Assembly: GCA_026874595.1 (NCBI GenBank)
Contig: CM049307.1
Coordinates: forward strand, 35,882,862 to 35,946,861
Length of the DNA stretch: 64,000 nt
Source: Sipunculus nudus
Lineage: Eukaryota; Annelida; Sipuncula; Golfingiida; Sipunculidae
Direction of reading: 5' to 3'
Position 1 is the stretch's first letter; every line of letters starts with the position of its first letter. Below are positions 1 through 13,455 of this stretch, piece by piece. The notes under the pieces were generated by a model. It was not told the origin of the DNA. It made no database searches and saw only the letters and a program-made list of their open reading frames with translations. A program made the translations under genes and the position numbers.

Positions 1-194
1 AAGTGATTATTTTATATTACTTTCCCTTAATAATAAAAAACTTTTCTGATAAAAACAAAGGTCCCATGGGTCATTGTGCTCAGCTGACTCTAAGGGTAAT
101 TTCTTGATGATCCTAAAACGTTTTATACTTCTTTGTACATGTGGTTGTTAGGCCAAAGAAAAAAGCTCTGTTTCCATTTTGAATGCAAAAAATA

Positions 195-2047
195 ATTGGT
201 AGATGAATGGCGACTACATGCATCCGCCAAAATCAGAGTAGAACGGATGAAATGAGGCATGGATTGAGTGGCAAGGGGAAATAGAGTGAGGTGTGTTGCA
301 TATTAGCATGGATGTCTGCACCCAAAATGTGTATGTAGATGGCACAATACCACAAATCCAGAAAGCTGTCCAAGTTATATACATATGCAAAATTTTAGGC
401 AGAAAAGTCAAACCACTACATGCATATGAGTGATTTTATCCCAGGCCTCGAATTTCATTTTTGGAAATAACAAGCTACTGCTACATGTAAAATTTGAAAT
501 TGACAGGCAACAAAGAAAATTGACAGGCAGTTTTCATTTTTTTCATTTGTCTGCATTATATTTGGGTGCACGTGAACCGAAGAACTGTGCTCTATGTTTA
601 TCTGCAATGCTCACAAGTCTCAAGTGACGACAGTGGGTGAAATGGAGACACGGACAGGGCTGGGAAATGGAATTTTTTAACAAGGTCATAATTTAATAGC
701 GGGCCTAATTCGGAAGATGATAGACCTTATAATAGATATATTAATGGTGTTCCCAATATTTATTTATATACTATATATGTAAAACATGAGGTATGCAGGA
801 TTTTACAACTGAACACAGCGTGGATATGATGTAGTTTCCCCTGAAACTGTATAACTAATATCCTTATACAGCGGACCAATCAGATAACTCGTAACATAAT
901 GTAGACGCGTAGCCCACACTGCAGTAACTTAGCAGTAACTACAGTATGCTTAGCTATGATTGCCTGATTTCATTTTTCTGATTGGCCAACGCGTAGCCAT
1001 TTTTTATCTGAAATGTTCCTGGAATTTTCCCCGAGTACATCCAAATGGTTGCTAGCTTAGCCCCACCATGTGTCACTGTAAGAGATTATCGGCTCATCTG
1101 CAGGTTTCCCAGGCCAGTTTCCTCGTAAACGGGGAACCATTAACACTAAGTCTTTTAATTAAAAAGCATATAGAGTGGCTGCAATTTTGTGTATGATTAT
1201 GAGCTATGTGAGATCTATACACGTGAAAAATTTCAGGGGGATATGTCCAACCAGTCCTGAGATATAAGCCTTAATGTCTGCAGCATTAACATAAATGTAG
1301 GTGGCGCCACCTGCAAAAAAAATCAAGAAAGCTATCCAAGATGTATAAACAAAATTTTTAGTCAGACAAGTCAAACCACTACAGAGATATGTGTGATTTT
1401 AGACCACGGCAAACAAACAGACAGAAACTGTGCAAAAATGGTTGCAGGTGGCCCCTCCAGTTTTGTGTATGATAAAGAGCTATGTGAGATCTATACACAT
1501 GCAAAATTTTTGCCCAATCGGTCAAACGGTTCCCGAGATATGAGCTTTGATGTCTGCAGCCTAAACTAGAAGGGAGGTGGCGCCACCTGTTATAAAACCA
1601 AGAAAGCTTTCCGGAATATATAAAAAGGCAAAATTTTAGGCAGATTTGTCAAACCACTGCCGAGATATGAGTGATATTATCCCACGGCAGATAAACAGAT
1701 GGACACTTTGCAAGCATGGTTGCAGGTGGCGCCACCATTAATTGAGTTTGTTATAAAGCTATCCAAGGGCTACATTTGTACAATTTTTTTTCCTGATCGG
1801 TCAAACGGTTCCTGAGATATGCGGGTTTATGTATGGAAACAGACGCTCAAATGGATGCTAGGAGAGGTCAGAGGTCAACGCAAATTGGTCAGGCACCAGT
1901 TCACATGTGACTCGACAATTGGTGTAAGTTTTGGAAAAATCAGCCCAGTAGTCTCGTCGGAGTTCTCCGGAAACGAACACGGCGGCGGTGGCTGTGGGAC
2001 CCGGTCAAAAACATGGTATCCGCAAAACTTTGTTTTGGCGGATACAA
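195..2047 (+). repeat. Tandem-core hairpin element, copy A (5' end decayed, carries an insertion)
   Basis: This is the same family as the copies at 19588, 46250 and 57554. The left part (about 195-444) matches the family's 5' region (AAATCAGAGTAGAACGG, GGCATGGATTGAGTGGCAAGG). The core resumes near 1170 and carries perfect GGTGGCGCCACC at 1300, 1576 and 1725. The right end is a hairpin at 2016-2045, with arms GTATCCGC and GGCGGATAC around a CAAAAC/GTTTTG-type inner stem, followed by AA. About 720 bp between 444 and 1170 has no counterpart in the other copies. No coding capacity is evident. It lies left of the unkempt exon, probably in that gene's intron. Confidence 0.8.
445..1170. mobile_element. 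Unidentified sequence inserted into repeat copy A
   Basis: In copies B and C the phrase GTGATTTTATCCCA is followed directly by CAGCAGACAAACAGAAGGAC. Here it is followed by about 720 bp of unrelated sequence before the family sequence resumes near TTTTGTGTATGATTATGAGC. No long open frame or recognised terminal repeat was seen, so the inserted material is unclassified. A replacement rather than a clean insertion is possible because some family sequence is lost at the junction. Confidence 0.45.
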
Positions 2048-5000
2048 TAAGCACACTCTTTTTCACACCCTGGGGTCCACAAGTTTTTTCAAGAAGTGGA
2101 TCCTGCAGCCTTGCCTTTGACCCTCATAATTGATAGGGTTCTTCATCTGTGGTTGGGTAAGTCATTTGTGCAAGATGAAAGGTTTCGGTGAAACAGTTTG
2201 GCTTAAAATGGGTCCACTAGCAAAATTCCAGACGGACTAAAGGAGGCGTTACCTTATTGAATTTTCCAATAAAATTTTTGGGGCAAGGTTTTTAGGGTTG
2301 GTCTTGTAACCGGAAATAAGGAATTGATTTTTCTTGGCCTTGCATATTATTGGGACTGGACAGGGGGAAGCTGATCTGCAAGAGAGATGAGGAAGTGATG
2401 ATTTTGGCAGAGTTGTGTAAAAATTAGGTTTACTCTTGTGCCTTTTAGGAACTCTATATCCCTCCAAACTGACAATAAGAGTATTCCTTCACTTGTAAAA
2501 GTTTATCTACAAACTGATACACCAATTCTTTGAATCACTGCAAATTGCTACAAAGTTAACTGGATGTCATATGTCCTACTCTATGTGGTGTATACCATGA
2601 ATACAATGTCTGTAAAATCTTGGGTGAACACAGAAGCCTTAATAGATAACAGGTCTCTTGAGAGATATACGGGCACAGGGACCATCAGTTCTGCTAGTGA
2701 ATGGTGGGAGAGTGGTTGTGAAAACTCACACTAAAACCTGCAAAGGAGTGAGTGGGGAAAGGTCGAAAGGGTTGGCAAGGTCTCACATATATACCGTAAG
2801 GAAATTAAAATTCGCTTTTAGATTTATTAGAAACCACCTTCATGTCAGAATGGCATTTTGAACCAAAGTCTAAGAAAGTGTACATACCTCCGACAGACTT
2901 GACAATGATAGTATGAAGATGTTAGAAACATTGTGTGGTAAGAATTAATTTTGGGAAGGGGGGGGGGGGGGGGTTGGGGTTATAGAGTGTTTTCAAACAT
3001 TTCCCATATGGAAAAAGTTTTGGCATATATTTCCCGAACATATAATAATATTCCCATGGGGAACTGGGAAATTAACATTTTGAGACTTGAAAGCCCCTTC
3101 AAAACTCCCTCATCTGGCTAGATTCTCTGGGTAAAACTTGTCAATTGTAAATTTATATCATTTTGAACAATTCCTATTCACCTAGGCAAACAGGGTGTGC
3201 AGGTTTTATCCACACCTGCTTTTACTTGTATAAAACCTTGGTTGGGTAAAGAATTATACTGAAGTCTTGAAGTTTTATCCAAGATTCTATGATTTTACCT
3301 CCCATTCCTATTGATAAGGGTGGCAAGTTCCACATGGCCACACAAGAGTTTAAAGTAGGAGTGGTAAATGGTTTCTTTTGATATAGGTCATGTTGTCCGA
3401 CTTGATCAGGAGCACTTTTCTTGCTTACAACATTCATATATTATAACTTCTGCTGAGCAATCAAAGGCTAAAGTCTGGGATATATTTGCCAACGACATCA
3501 TGCAACATGTCAAGAAAAGTAAGTGATGCTTATTTTTCTTACTTATTTCTAAATTCAAAAATACTATTATGTAACATAACATAGAAGCCTATTAGGTGTT
3601 GAATCCACATTCTTGGTGAGGAAATGTAGGTTTACTTCATGCTACAGCTGCTCAGTATATATTTATGGTGAACCTACATTTGGTCGACTTATACATATAA
3701 TTATATATTAGTAAATGAAATCATATACATACCACTAATCAACAAATACTACTATTCACTAGTCAAGAAATGACCCTCAATTTTTCTGTGAAATCTTTAA
3801 TAAATAAATTATCTGCTACTCTACATTACCATTTTATATCAAAATAAACTAATAAAAATTATCATAGAAAAAAACTGGTGGAGCTGATCGAATGGGCTAT
3901 TAAATGCCAAAATATATTATATAATAATTTTTACCAAGTGTCTAGATCTTCAGACCCTGACACTTTGCACCAGAGGTAAAATTAGGACTATTTCCAGTTC
4001 GCACTTGCGCAATTAAGTGAAGAGCGATAAGTACATACAAACATTGGCATGATGAATAATACTCTGGGCAAATTATGGATAAACTTTTAAAGTTATAGGA
4101 CTATGTGCAAATAGAAATTAATTAATAAAGCCAACTTTATTAACCAATTTTCACTAATTTCTAAACATGTCGAAATCAATATAGTGGTGTGCTATACTTG
4201 AGTTGCATAGGCCTAACTAAATGTTTATTAAAAATCACATATGGACTTCATCTGAAACTTGTAACTATGTCATACAGGAGACCTTTACAAATATATGTTC
4301 AGTCTATGAACGTATATTTATATAGGTCTTTTGTATATAAACATTAATTTGTGAGTACATAATTGGCCTTTTACATTTTCTTAGGTCATCGTCAATTAAA
4401 AATTGATAAAATTGCTTCTGTCAATTTTTTTTAACTTCTTTGTTAATTTTGTGAAGTTTTACAATTACATTTAAATAAAATTCATACATGTCACTAAATT
4501 CCGGAACAATAGTATATGTTCTGGTAGGTCAGTTGGTGCCGGAAAAATAGCTCCCATAGTTGTGTCCGGCAGTGTCTCTGGGCATGCTCATAGTGCCTGC
4601 CTGATTTTTAGCATGTATTAAAGGTGTCCGAACCTAAAGCAACAGCTAAATTAATATTTAAAAAGTTAGATCTATAAATTTTGTGTGAAATCCACATTTA
4701 AGAGTAAAATTTTTATCTTAAGTTATAATTCAGCTGGCTTAGTGCATTTTCCAAAGAGTTGCCAAATCTTATGGTCACTGGTAAACGTCAGGTCTTATTT
4801 GCACCGGCCGGCATTCTGTGAATGTGGATATCCAAACATTATACTGTCACCAGCTGACAGCCAACCCACCAAGGGCAAGGTCGTCAGCCGACCAAGCAAA
4901 TCTGTGTCAGCATAAACACAAGCACGTTTTCACTTGAACGCATACTTCGAGACAAAGAGAGCTTATGTCTAAACACAATGTACATACTCCATGTTAGTGT

Positions 5001-5360
5001 CACCTGGGCTAACGTTTCGTATAACTACAGACCGCCCAGTCTTGGCTTTTTTCCAGCCTGACATTTTCCACTATGGAGGGCATTGTGTTCACAACGCGAG
5101 CGACGGAGCGGGAGAACCGCCGCCATGTTTGTTTACAACAACGGGTTGTGCAACCCAAAGGCTGACAGCTAAAACAGCAATGTCAGCTCTTATTCCAATG
5201 AATCAAACCCGGACTGAATTATCTACCGCGATGCGGTCACATTTTTGGTAAAAATGCTCATTACGCCCAAACAAAGAAAATGCGCAGTAAACAAGGCAAA
5301 AGTGCCCGTATGAAGGTTTCCCACCAAAATTTGAAAGAAGCTCACGACAAAAGTACTCAC
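2048..5360. other. Intronic or intergenic sequence with no recognised gene
   Basis: I searched the minus strand here for the exons that should follow the unkempt exon and found none. The stretch holds a poly-G tract at about 2959-2974 and AT-rich unique sequence. From about 4800 it becomes more CpG-rich, towards the unkempt exon. It is probably the downstream intron of the unkempt gene. Confidence 0.5.
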
Positions 5361-5570
5361 TCGTCTCCCTCCGGACAAATGCCTGTTGTCTCGTCATATT
5401 TGGTACAATAAACATCCGGACTGTAGTTGAAGGTTCCATCCCTCTTTCGAATGGGGCGGCGCCGCCGTTGGTTCATAAAATGCCAGTGAAAACAAGTGTA
5501 CGGCCGGTGTTGTGTGCACTTGTGTTGCAGAAACAGCGGGCATTGCTGTGTCCGAAACTCCTTTAAATAC
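5361..5570 (-). CDS. unk: Internal exon of an unkempt-family CCCH zinc-finger gene (partial gene)
   Basis: Unkempt proteins are RNA-binding CCCH zinc-finger proteins that repress translation of target mRNAs. The exon is bounded by an acceptor (TTTCTTGCAG) at 5571 and a donor (GTGAGT) at 5360. It encodes about 70 residues, starting YLKEFRTQQCPLFLQHKC and including QHRPYTCFHWH, RRRRPIRKRDGTFNYSPDVY and CTKYDETTGICPEGDE. It thus holds the first CCCH finger and the start of the second, which the donor cuts right after GDE. Near-identity to UNK/UNKL over the whole exon makes the call strong. The following exon (expected to begin with a cysteine and the rest of finger 2) was not found in 1-5360, so that intron probably exceeds 5 kb. 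The first coding exon should lie to the right of 5570 but I could not recognise it. Whether this is UNK, UNKL or the single invertebrate gene cannot be decided from one exon. Confidence 0.9.
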
Positions 5571-6250
5571 CTGCAAGAAAACATACAAACCCATATATGT
5601 TACACACCAAAGTAATCCTTAGGACCTGTAGAAGTAATCCATTGTGTTGTCATTCCTTGATAATATACATACATGTAATGCTGCGGCTTTTCCGTTTGAG
5701 TTGGAAGCGCAGGGGCTTCCGACGGCATCTTGGCACTATGTCAATAAATGCCCATTGCGCATCTGTTATGCGCAAGTAGTAGTCGTTTGCTGATTGGTCT
5801 AATAATACCACGTGACTCCCAACCCCAGAGGTCAGCAGGTGCGTGGTCACGACAAGGGGAAGCCCCTTCATGTGGCACGTGGTACGTGTGTTTAACAACA
5901 ATACGGGTGCCTCATGTATTGGTTACGATGATGAATGGACGTCTGTTGTCAGTCTGGCATCAGCCGCAAGGTATTATAAATCAGCTGGCAGGCGAAAGAT
6001 GCAGATTGGCGGTGCCTTTATAGATGCCACCTGAGATACAAGCTGGCCATTGCATGACCTGACCGGGACAATTACGTCACCCCAGATGCGTATTTACTCA
6101 TGATAGCCGTGTAGGTGTTGTCCTGGTGTGCTTGTTTACGCGTACCGATGATTTATCCAAGGCCAACGCGCCGGATATATTCAAAGTGTTCAGGTGTGAA
6201 CATCAGAGAAACGATTACTCCCATAACATTCTTTCAACTACTTAATAATG
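5571..6250. other. CpG-rich stretch upstream of the unkempt exon
   Basis: The sequence is visibly richer in G, C and CpG than its surroundings. Short frames on both strands overlap, but none matches a family I know. It could be intron, a promoter region or an unrecognised 5' exon of the unkempt gene; the evidence does not decide. Confidence 0.3.
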
Positions 6251-6558
6251 AAATTATCATAAACATAGCATAAATACACAATTGTAAATAGTATTCCATA
6301 TTTCCATATTCCGTATCTTATATGCATGCAGGATTGGAGAGTGGCTGCACGTAACATGTAATTTCAGGATCACAGCTTCCTGAGTCTGTGCATTTATGCA
6401 CACAAACAAAAATTAAAAAAAGTTGTGCATTTTCTCTGTCTATGCATTCGGAGTACATTGTCTTGTTTTCCATGTTCCAGGACTTTCGCATCGTTTTATT
6501 TACTTTTAAAATTAGCTCTCCGTTCTCTCTTCCACTCTCCCTATCCTTCTGTCGTCCC

Positions 6559-6669
<111 letters not shown>

Positions 6670-7464
6670 GTAAGCTAACACTTTTCATAGGTAAATTTTA
6701 GGTTCAGTACCTCTTAGATACTTTGATTTTGAATTGAATATATTTCTTGATATGAAAATGAAAAGATAAGCAAGTGTCGTGTGAAAAAAAGCTAAAAAAA
6801 GTCGAACATTTCAAGATATGAAATGAATATATTTTGAAGCAGCGACGTTGAAAACAAATGTACAATATTAGATATATGACGTAGCTTTCATCGCAGCTGC
6901 AATGAAGTATTTTGATAATTACAATTTTGGTGTTATAACTATTGACTGCAAGTTTTTTATGTGGACCCATGTTTGTTTTTTTCGTTAACCCTACTTATTT
7001 AATGTATATCTTGCGTATAGTACACAGGAATTGTGAAGGAGAATAGGCTAATAAATGTACCTAATTTTTTCTACGTAACTTTTCCGAACTTTAAAATATT
7101 GTTATCTTATTTATATTAGGAAAAAGTATAGAAGCCTGTTGAGCGATGAACCCATAGTTTAATCTAGGATATGTGAATTCACTTCGAGTATACTATAGCC
7201 GACCATATCCCCAGAGAATTCACATGTATATACAATATGTATTTTGCCATAATTTTTACCTGCATGCAGAGGCGCAATTTTCTTTCACAATGTGGGAGAG
7301 GGGGGATACTTGAATCCCCCCACCCCCACCCCCATGCACCAGGGGTTCAATATCCTTTAACAGTGTAGATTGTAGAACCCCCTCCACACACACACACTAT
7401 AGCCCTTGCAATTGGGTACGCACCCCTGAAGGTATAAGTGTGTATATAAGTGGAGAGAGAGACT

Positions 7465-7479
7465 GTATATACACACATA

Positions 7480-7536
<57 letters not shown>
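7465..7536. repeat. (TA)n microsatellite
   Basis: An ACACACATATATATG lead-in is followed by an almost uninterrupted TA run of about 50 bp. Confidence 0.9.
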
Positions 7537-7537
<1 letters not shown>

Positions 7538-8234
7538 CTAGAAATTTGTACAAATCCTCAGGAAATATAACTATACATACGTTTTTTTCATCAGCTTACA
7601 TCCGCTAAAATTGTATACATGACATTTCCTTGAAAGTAAATAATTCATTCTTGGCATGGTATCTGTCACCATGGAGACACATATATTATCTATATATACG
7701 TCAAATGATAGGCTAAATAATAGAGCAGACAACGGACTTTACTTTGATACACCATTATGTGGTTTACAATTCAGCAATATATATATATAGCACCGCCCTA
7801 TATATATACAATTTAATATTAAGACCACGTACCAGCAGCAGATGAAACCGTATTTATTTATAGGCCGTTTTGGATAGTTCAGTTCTGTGTCCATATGAAC
7901 GTTTATAATCCGATGGCGGCATGCAGGGCAGGGGTTTACACGAAAAATTTACATTTCAGTTTGTTAATATCAGGTGTTCAAGCATGCACCTTGCCATAGG
8001 TTGGTGCTGGAGACATATATCTATCAGGTCTCTGCGATGTTGAACCATGTTCATCGCTGGCATTTATTTATAAACACAGCTTCTGTAGGGCCTCGCGCAA
8101 TGTTTTTATAATTTAACTACGTGCATGGCGGGCAATACAGTCAAATACTGCAGGTTATTCAAGGGTAGGTAAAACTAGAAGCTATTATTGCCACCAGACT
8201 TTTGCGAGATATTTTATTTTATTAATTTACCTCC

Positions 8235-8290
8235 AGGCGCGGATTCGGGAGTGGTGGTGGTGGGGGGGGGGGGGGGGGGGGGGAGTCCTC
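8235..8290 (+). repeat. GGCGGATCC-family fragment with long poly-G
   Basis: It begins GGCGCGGATTCGGG, then TGG repeats and a poly-G run of more than 20 bases, then AGTCC. It resembles the left end of the poly-G-carrying short repeat family seen at 13055 and 39431. Confidence 0.5.
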
Positions 8291-8839
8291 GCACCAAAAT
8301 TTTGGTAATACAGAAAGCCGTCGACGCCATTCTCTGAATTTTTATAATCAAAGTGAAGACATGGAAGTGATGCCTTTATCAAAATTAAATTTATAAAATA
8401 TAGACTATCATCCGTGGATATTAGATATAGATTTAGGAATAGAGAATTAAAAAGAAATTCTGGGCAAGTTTTTTTTGTCACGATCCTTCAGCCCATTATC
8501 ATACATTTATTTTGTACTTCTGATTGTCAGTAAACCCAGTCATTATCTCGTAAGATAAGATTGAGTATGATGAAATCAATTGTACATTTGCAAAAATTAC
8601 CGGTAAGCGAGTCACGCATGGGCAGAGCGTCGGCACTTTTAAAAGGCTTCAGATAATTCAATGGGCCTGCATGTTGTCGAGAAGTTCACTATCCCGAGCA
8701 AATAAATTTGTCACAATATACAAGCCTGTTGAAAGGAGGGGGCGGCTCCATCCATAACTGTGCCACGAGAGCATGAGTTAATGTTAAAATTAGAAGAAAA
8801 AAAACACAGAATATTACGAACTAATAAGTAATATTTCAC

Positions 8840-8842
<3 letters not shown>

Positions 8843-8920
<78 letters not shown>
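8843..8920. repeat. (TA)n microsatellite
   Basis: About 78 bp of TA with a single extra A near 8880. Confidence 0.95.
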
Positions 8921-8923
<3 letters not shown>

Positions 8924-9422
8924 CCTATATGATATAAATGGTATGACCCAGTTCAGTTACCCTCTGTGTGTAACTTGATCACTGTGACATTTCCAGTCTA
9001 TGACATTAACAATAAATACCAACAAGGACCGTATCGCAAGAATGCTTAAAGCAATATTATGAGTGAGACCAAACAAATGTAAACAGAAAACCATTTGTAT
9101 CTTTGTGGGATATTGCTCCAAAAGTGGTAATAGTAATACCATGCCAGGCCAGACATTCAGGTCAACGAACTCGCTCGTGTAAACAATCAGACTTTGCATT
9201 CACTACGTACTTGGGCCGCAACGCCATGTTAATATCATTGAGCGCTGCTGTTGCTGAAGGTTGGTGAAGGGAGGTGTCGGTGGCTGTCACGAACTATCCC
9301 GAAGAACCAACTTGAAGCAAGTGAACTGAGTTTAGCTTTTCTTTGAGTTGTCAATGTGTGAAGTATGCATGCATTTCCACCCAAGAGACCCCGGAATATT
9401 ATGGTCTGCAGTGACGACCACA

Positions 9423-9660
9423 GATGGGGGGATGGGATGGGGGGTCGGTCCAGGGGGTCCGGAACCCCCCCCCCCCCCTTCCCCTTTTTTAGCCGAAACA
9501 AACCTTTCCTAAGGGTTTCAAAATAAATTTTGCGACCTGGACCCCCTCCTTTTCGGACCAGAGGACCTTTTTTTTAGTTTTTCATTAGCCCTCGTGTGTT
9601 ATATTCATCCGATTTAGTGCGGGGGGGGGGGGGGGGGGGGGGGGGAGGAGGTGGTGGTAT
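9423..9660. repeat. Poly-G/poly-C short repeat copies
   Basis: GGTCCAGGGGGTCCGGAA is followed by a C run, then sequence shared with 11760-11890 (CTGGACCCCC, TTTTTTTTAGTTTTTCATTA). A second G run of about 27 bases sits at about 9619-9645. These are members of the GGCGGATCCA-ended family described for 13055-13455. Confidence 0.55.
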
Positions 9661-10393
9661 TCTGAGGATTCCAGGTGTATGTATCATTTTACCTCACAGT
9701 TATTTAAAAACATATTTTATGACTATTCGATACTAGTTCGTTTGACGTTAGCTAGACCGTGCATGAATACTGCATGTGGGATATGGAGGCTCTGACAGGG
9801 ATCACTGGCCGTCCTGTCTTATCAGTGACAGACTCTTGCATTAGTGACTGTGGAAGCTATAGAGATCGGGTCTCTCTGCGTGTTTATCTTCTTTGCAGAA
9901 ACAAAGGTAGGTAGAACAATAATGGACAAACAAAGGCATATATAATGGGAACAACAGAGAGCTTTATATTATTGTCTTGCAAGCATGCAAAAAAAAACAA
10001 ATAATTGAAAGCTTAAGTTATGCGTGTGTTATTGTGCTGCATATTGGCTGGTATACCACTATCAAAAGTGTGATAACTGCAAATATTTTACTCATCTCTG
10101 TGCCCTTGAGGTCCTAAAGTCAGGGGAATACATGCCCCCCCCCCCCACCCCCACCCGGTTAGCCTATGAAAATTCAAACATATTTAATTGGCTCAACCTG
10201 TCAATATTGTTTGCAGAGCTGTTCAACAAATAATTTTACCGTTATTAACCACAGCAATTCAGCCATCAAACAGTTTCACTTGATGAGTGCAACACCTTGT
10301 TTGCACGAGAGTGTAGTATTATTCATATTTGCCTGTGTATATATAGGGTACCATGCCAGTAACGCTGCAGTCGGTGATTGCAGAACTAAAAAA

Positions 10394-10396
<3 letters not shown>

Positions 10397-10466
<70 letters not shown>
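10397..10466. repeat. (TA)n microsatellite
   Basis: About 70 bp of uninterrupted TA; the overlapping 'YIYIYI' frames on both strands are artefacts of it. Confidence 0.95.
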
Positions 10467-10468
<2 letters not shown>

Positions 10469-11189
10469 CCAAGCATTTGTTATACCATCAGTTCGCTGAG
10501 ACCGCCAATATATATGATGTAGACAAGATGTGTAGAATTAGGCTGACATTTATATTTTGGCAATAATGGAGATGACGTATTGGGTGCCGTGTGCCAGTTT
10601 CTCATCGATCCTGGTGTGCAGGTATGTTTTATTATGATTTTATGGTCACAGACGCTTTTACAAGAAAACAACCATCCACCTGACTATATATAAGGTGAAG
10701 TCAAGTTTTCCATATGCTTAAAAAACCTTGAAAATTTTTAAATGTTTTAAAATGTATTTTTATGGCCACGAATTAAAGTGTTTGGGGTGACGAAGAGGGT
10801 ATACATGCAGTGGTGACGAAGCAGTAAATAATTTGTGCACACTGCATGAAAAACACCAGACAACTAATTTATTAGAATAAATACATGTTTAATTTAAGAT
10901 CAGTATATATCTTAATTATAAGATCTATATTATATCCAAAATAGGTCTCAGTGATCATCAGTTTGCTGATTAGAGACAAGGAGGTATAAAGGGGGACATT
11001 TCTAATGATTGTCTTTATGCGTTGAATAATTCAATTCACGGGTCCAAATTTGGAGATGCGCTCTTTATAAGGTTAAGCCAAGGGGAGGGTTTAAAAATAC
11101 TTCATCTATATTGTTTGTGTCTGTGTTAGGGATGAGGCGCGGTTATCATTGTCAGGTCGTTGAAAAAGTGAGAGAGACTACTATAAAGA

Positions 11190-11890
11190 GCTTGGGGGGG
11201 GGGGGGGGGGGGGGCTTATTTATAATGCATAAGTTACAAATTTTATTTACACAAGTTAGTATTCGATATTGTTATAGAGCACAAGTGATTAAATCACGCA
11301 GTACATATTATCTTTAAACCATACTCCCACACATCCAGTGGCGGATCCAGAAATTCGAGAACAGGGGGGCGTTAATATTGGGGTGGTGGCTGATGCGTGT
11401 TATTAAATTGAAGTTTTATTTTTTTATGGTAAATTTAAAATATATATATAATTAGAAATATATTTTTTATATTACCTTTTTTCACCATGGTTTCCTTAAA
11501 GTTATAATTATAGATACGTGGGGGACACCCCCTCCCATATTGGGAAATTTTAAAAATATGCAATATAAAAAAAGAGAATAATCTGAGGCATCTATCACAT
11601 AAAATATGAGAATTTTCTGTTCCTTTATACTTTTCTGTAAAATAATTTAACATTACGTATAGTCAACTTTTACGGGATGGAGGTTGGGGTATATTATCGT
11701 GTGGCCGGCTTTAATATTAATATTTCTTCAAAATTAGCAGAAGCGGATCCAAGGGTGGGGTCCAGGGGGTCCGGACCTCCCCTTTTTTATCCGCAGCAAG
11801 CCTATTTTAAGGGATTCAGAGAAAAAATTTGACAGCCTGGACCCCCCTTTTCTGGACCTGGTTATCTTTTTTTTAGGTTTTTCATTATTC
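11190..11890. repeat. Three poly-G short-repeat fragments
   Basis: There is a G run of about 21 bases at 11194-11214. GTGGCGGATCCAGAAATTCG starts a copy at 11339. GCGGATCCAAGGGTGGGGTCC starts another at 11744, which continues with the body shared with 13080-13200 to about 11890. No coding potential was seen. Confidence 0.5.
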
Positions 11891-13054
11891 CCCCGGAAGG
11901 CCGTGCCTCACTCACAGGTGAATGCAATTATATGGGGGTTCCTCGGAGTTACAACCCATGCAGCAAAATGTATTGACGGAACGCCTCCTTTCCTCTTTAT
12001 AGAAATATTTTGATGCTAACTTAATACTGAGCTTTTGTTTATAAATATATCCAAATTATGAACTAGAAAGTAATAAACTGTGGAAAATTGAATAGTCTAA
12101 TTGCTAGGGATAAATAGAAATCTGAAAAATGAAAATTAGTTACGAATAAATGGGAAAAGAATAGATAAAATCATACATGAGAGATGTTTAAGCTGAACGA
12201 CTGACTGACTAGTTAAAGACGAGCCTAAGAAATGCACGGCCCGATTTTAGCTACCCTGCACATCTCATTTAGACCCCTTGATCAACCGCCACCCTCGCTT
12301 ACCGCCAGAAATTCCCCCGTCCCAAGGTTGGCGAATGAAAGAGGTAAGACTGTATTTAAGGAAAGATGTTTTATTTAATTGACGGATTAACACAATGCGA
12401 CACGTTTCAGCTCTTGGTTCATCCTGGTCTGTCATTTAGAACAGAGCAGGGTGATTTATTAATGCTCTCCGTGAGGTCGGCTGGCTCGCACTCAATTTGT
12501 CATATTTTGCGCAAATGACTTTATCAGATATCTCCGTTAATATCGGCTATTCTTGGCAGATTCTCTGAACAGGCACTCCTCTCCGGCGTGACCCATGTGT
12601 CCGCAGGCCTCATACGACCCTTTGATGTGAATTTGATATGAATATTTCAGTGCCCCTTAAATATGCAACTTGGTCTGACAGGCGAGTTTATTTGTTGACC
12701 TTAGCGCACTCTGAGAAACGTAAAATGACGATAAAAGCCGAGACAGGGCATTCCCCGCAGATCGATACTCCAGCCGCTGGTCTGTGCGGGAAAGGTTGGA
12801 AAACAACCATAACATCCGTACATTGGGCAATAACTTCCCTGCTTTATCTGTGCCGCCATTTATAAGACACGAACGGAAATATACACAAAGTGTAAACGTG
12901 ATGTGAAGCCCCGCGTTTTCAACTCATTGTGTGGATTGCATTTTCTGTCACGGCGGCGTCTGCACGGTTTAATCTATGTCTATTATATTGTTCGAAAAAT
13001 TAAATATTTTGAAATATTGTATAGTTTATAGGAAAAACACCGTCCTCCGTATTG

Positions 13055-13455
13055 AAACCGGGGGGGGGGGGGGTGGGGGGTCTTGCACTACCTCTTTTTA
13101 GCCGCGCCAGCCTTGTTTAAGGGTTTAAATCTAGATTTTGCAGCCAAGACTCCCCACTCTTACCGGGCCGTGAGACCTTTTTTTCCAGTTTTTTTTCATT
13201 AGTCTGGCACCTTGATTGACACCCCCTACCACAAGTATGGATCCGCCCGTGATTCGGGGGGGGGGGGGGAGAGTCCAAAAGGTCTTGCACTACCTCTTTT
13301 TAGCCGCGCCAGCCTTGTTTAAGGGTTTAAATCCAGATTTTGCAGCCAAGACTCCCCACTCTTACCGGACCGTGAGACCTTTTTTTCCAGGTTTTCTCAT
13401 CAGTCTGGCTTCCTTGATTGACATCCCCTACCAAAAGTATGGATCCGCCCGTGAT
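13055..13455. repeat. Tandem pair of a GGCGGATCCA-ended MITE-like repeat
   Basis: Two copies about 195-200 bp long follow each other. Each has a poly-G run, TCTTGCACTACCTCTTTTTA, TTGTTTAAGGGTTTAAAT, TTTGCAGCCAAGACTCCCCA, a T-rich tract and an end of TATGGATCCGCCCGTGATTC. The end TGGATCCGCC is the reverse complement of the GGCGGATCCA start seen in other copies. That suggests a short element with terminal inverted repeats. Confidence 0.65.

Noticed and set aside
9214-9232. First coding exon of the unkempt gene (ATGGCGTTGCGGCCCAAG)
   Set aside because: The reading phase at the possible donor does not fit the 5570 acceptor, and the sequence does not resemble unkempt N-termini.
10166-10522. 118-codon plus-strand open frame
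   Set aside because: Its core is a translated TA microsatellite (YIYIYI) on both strands.
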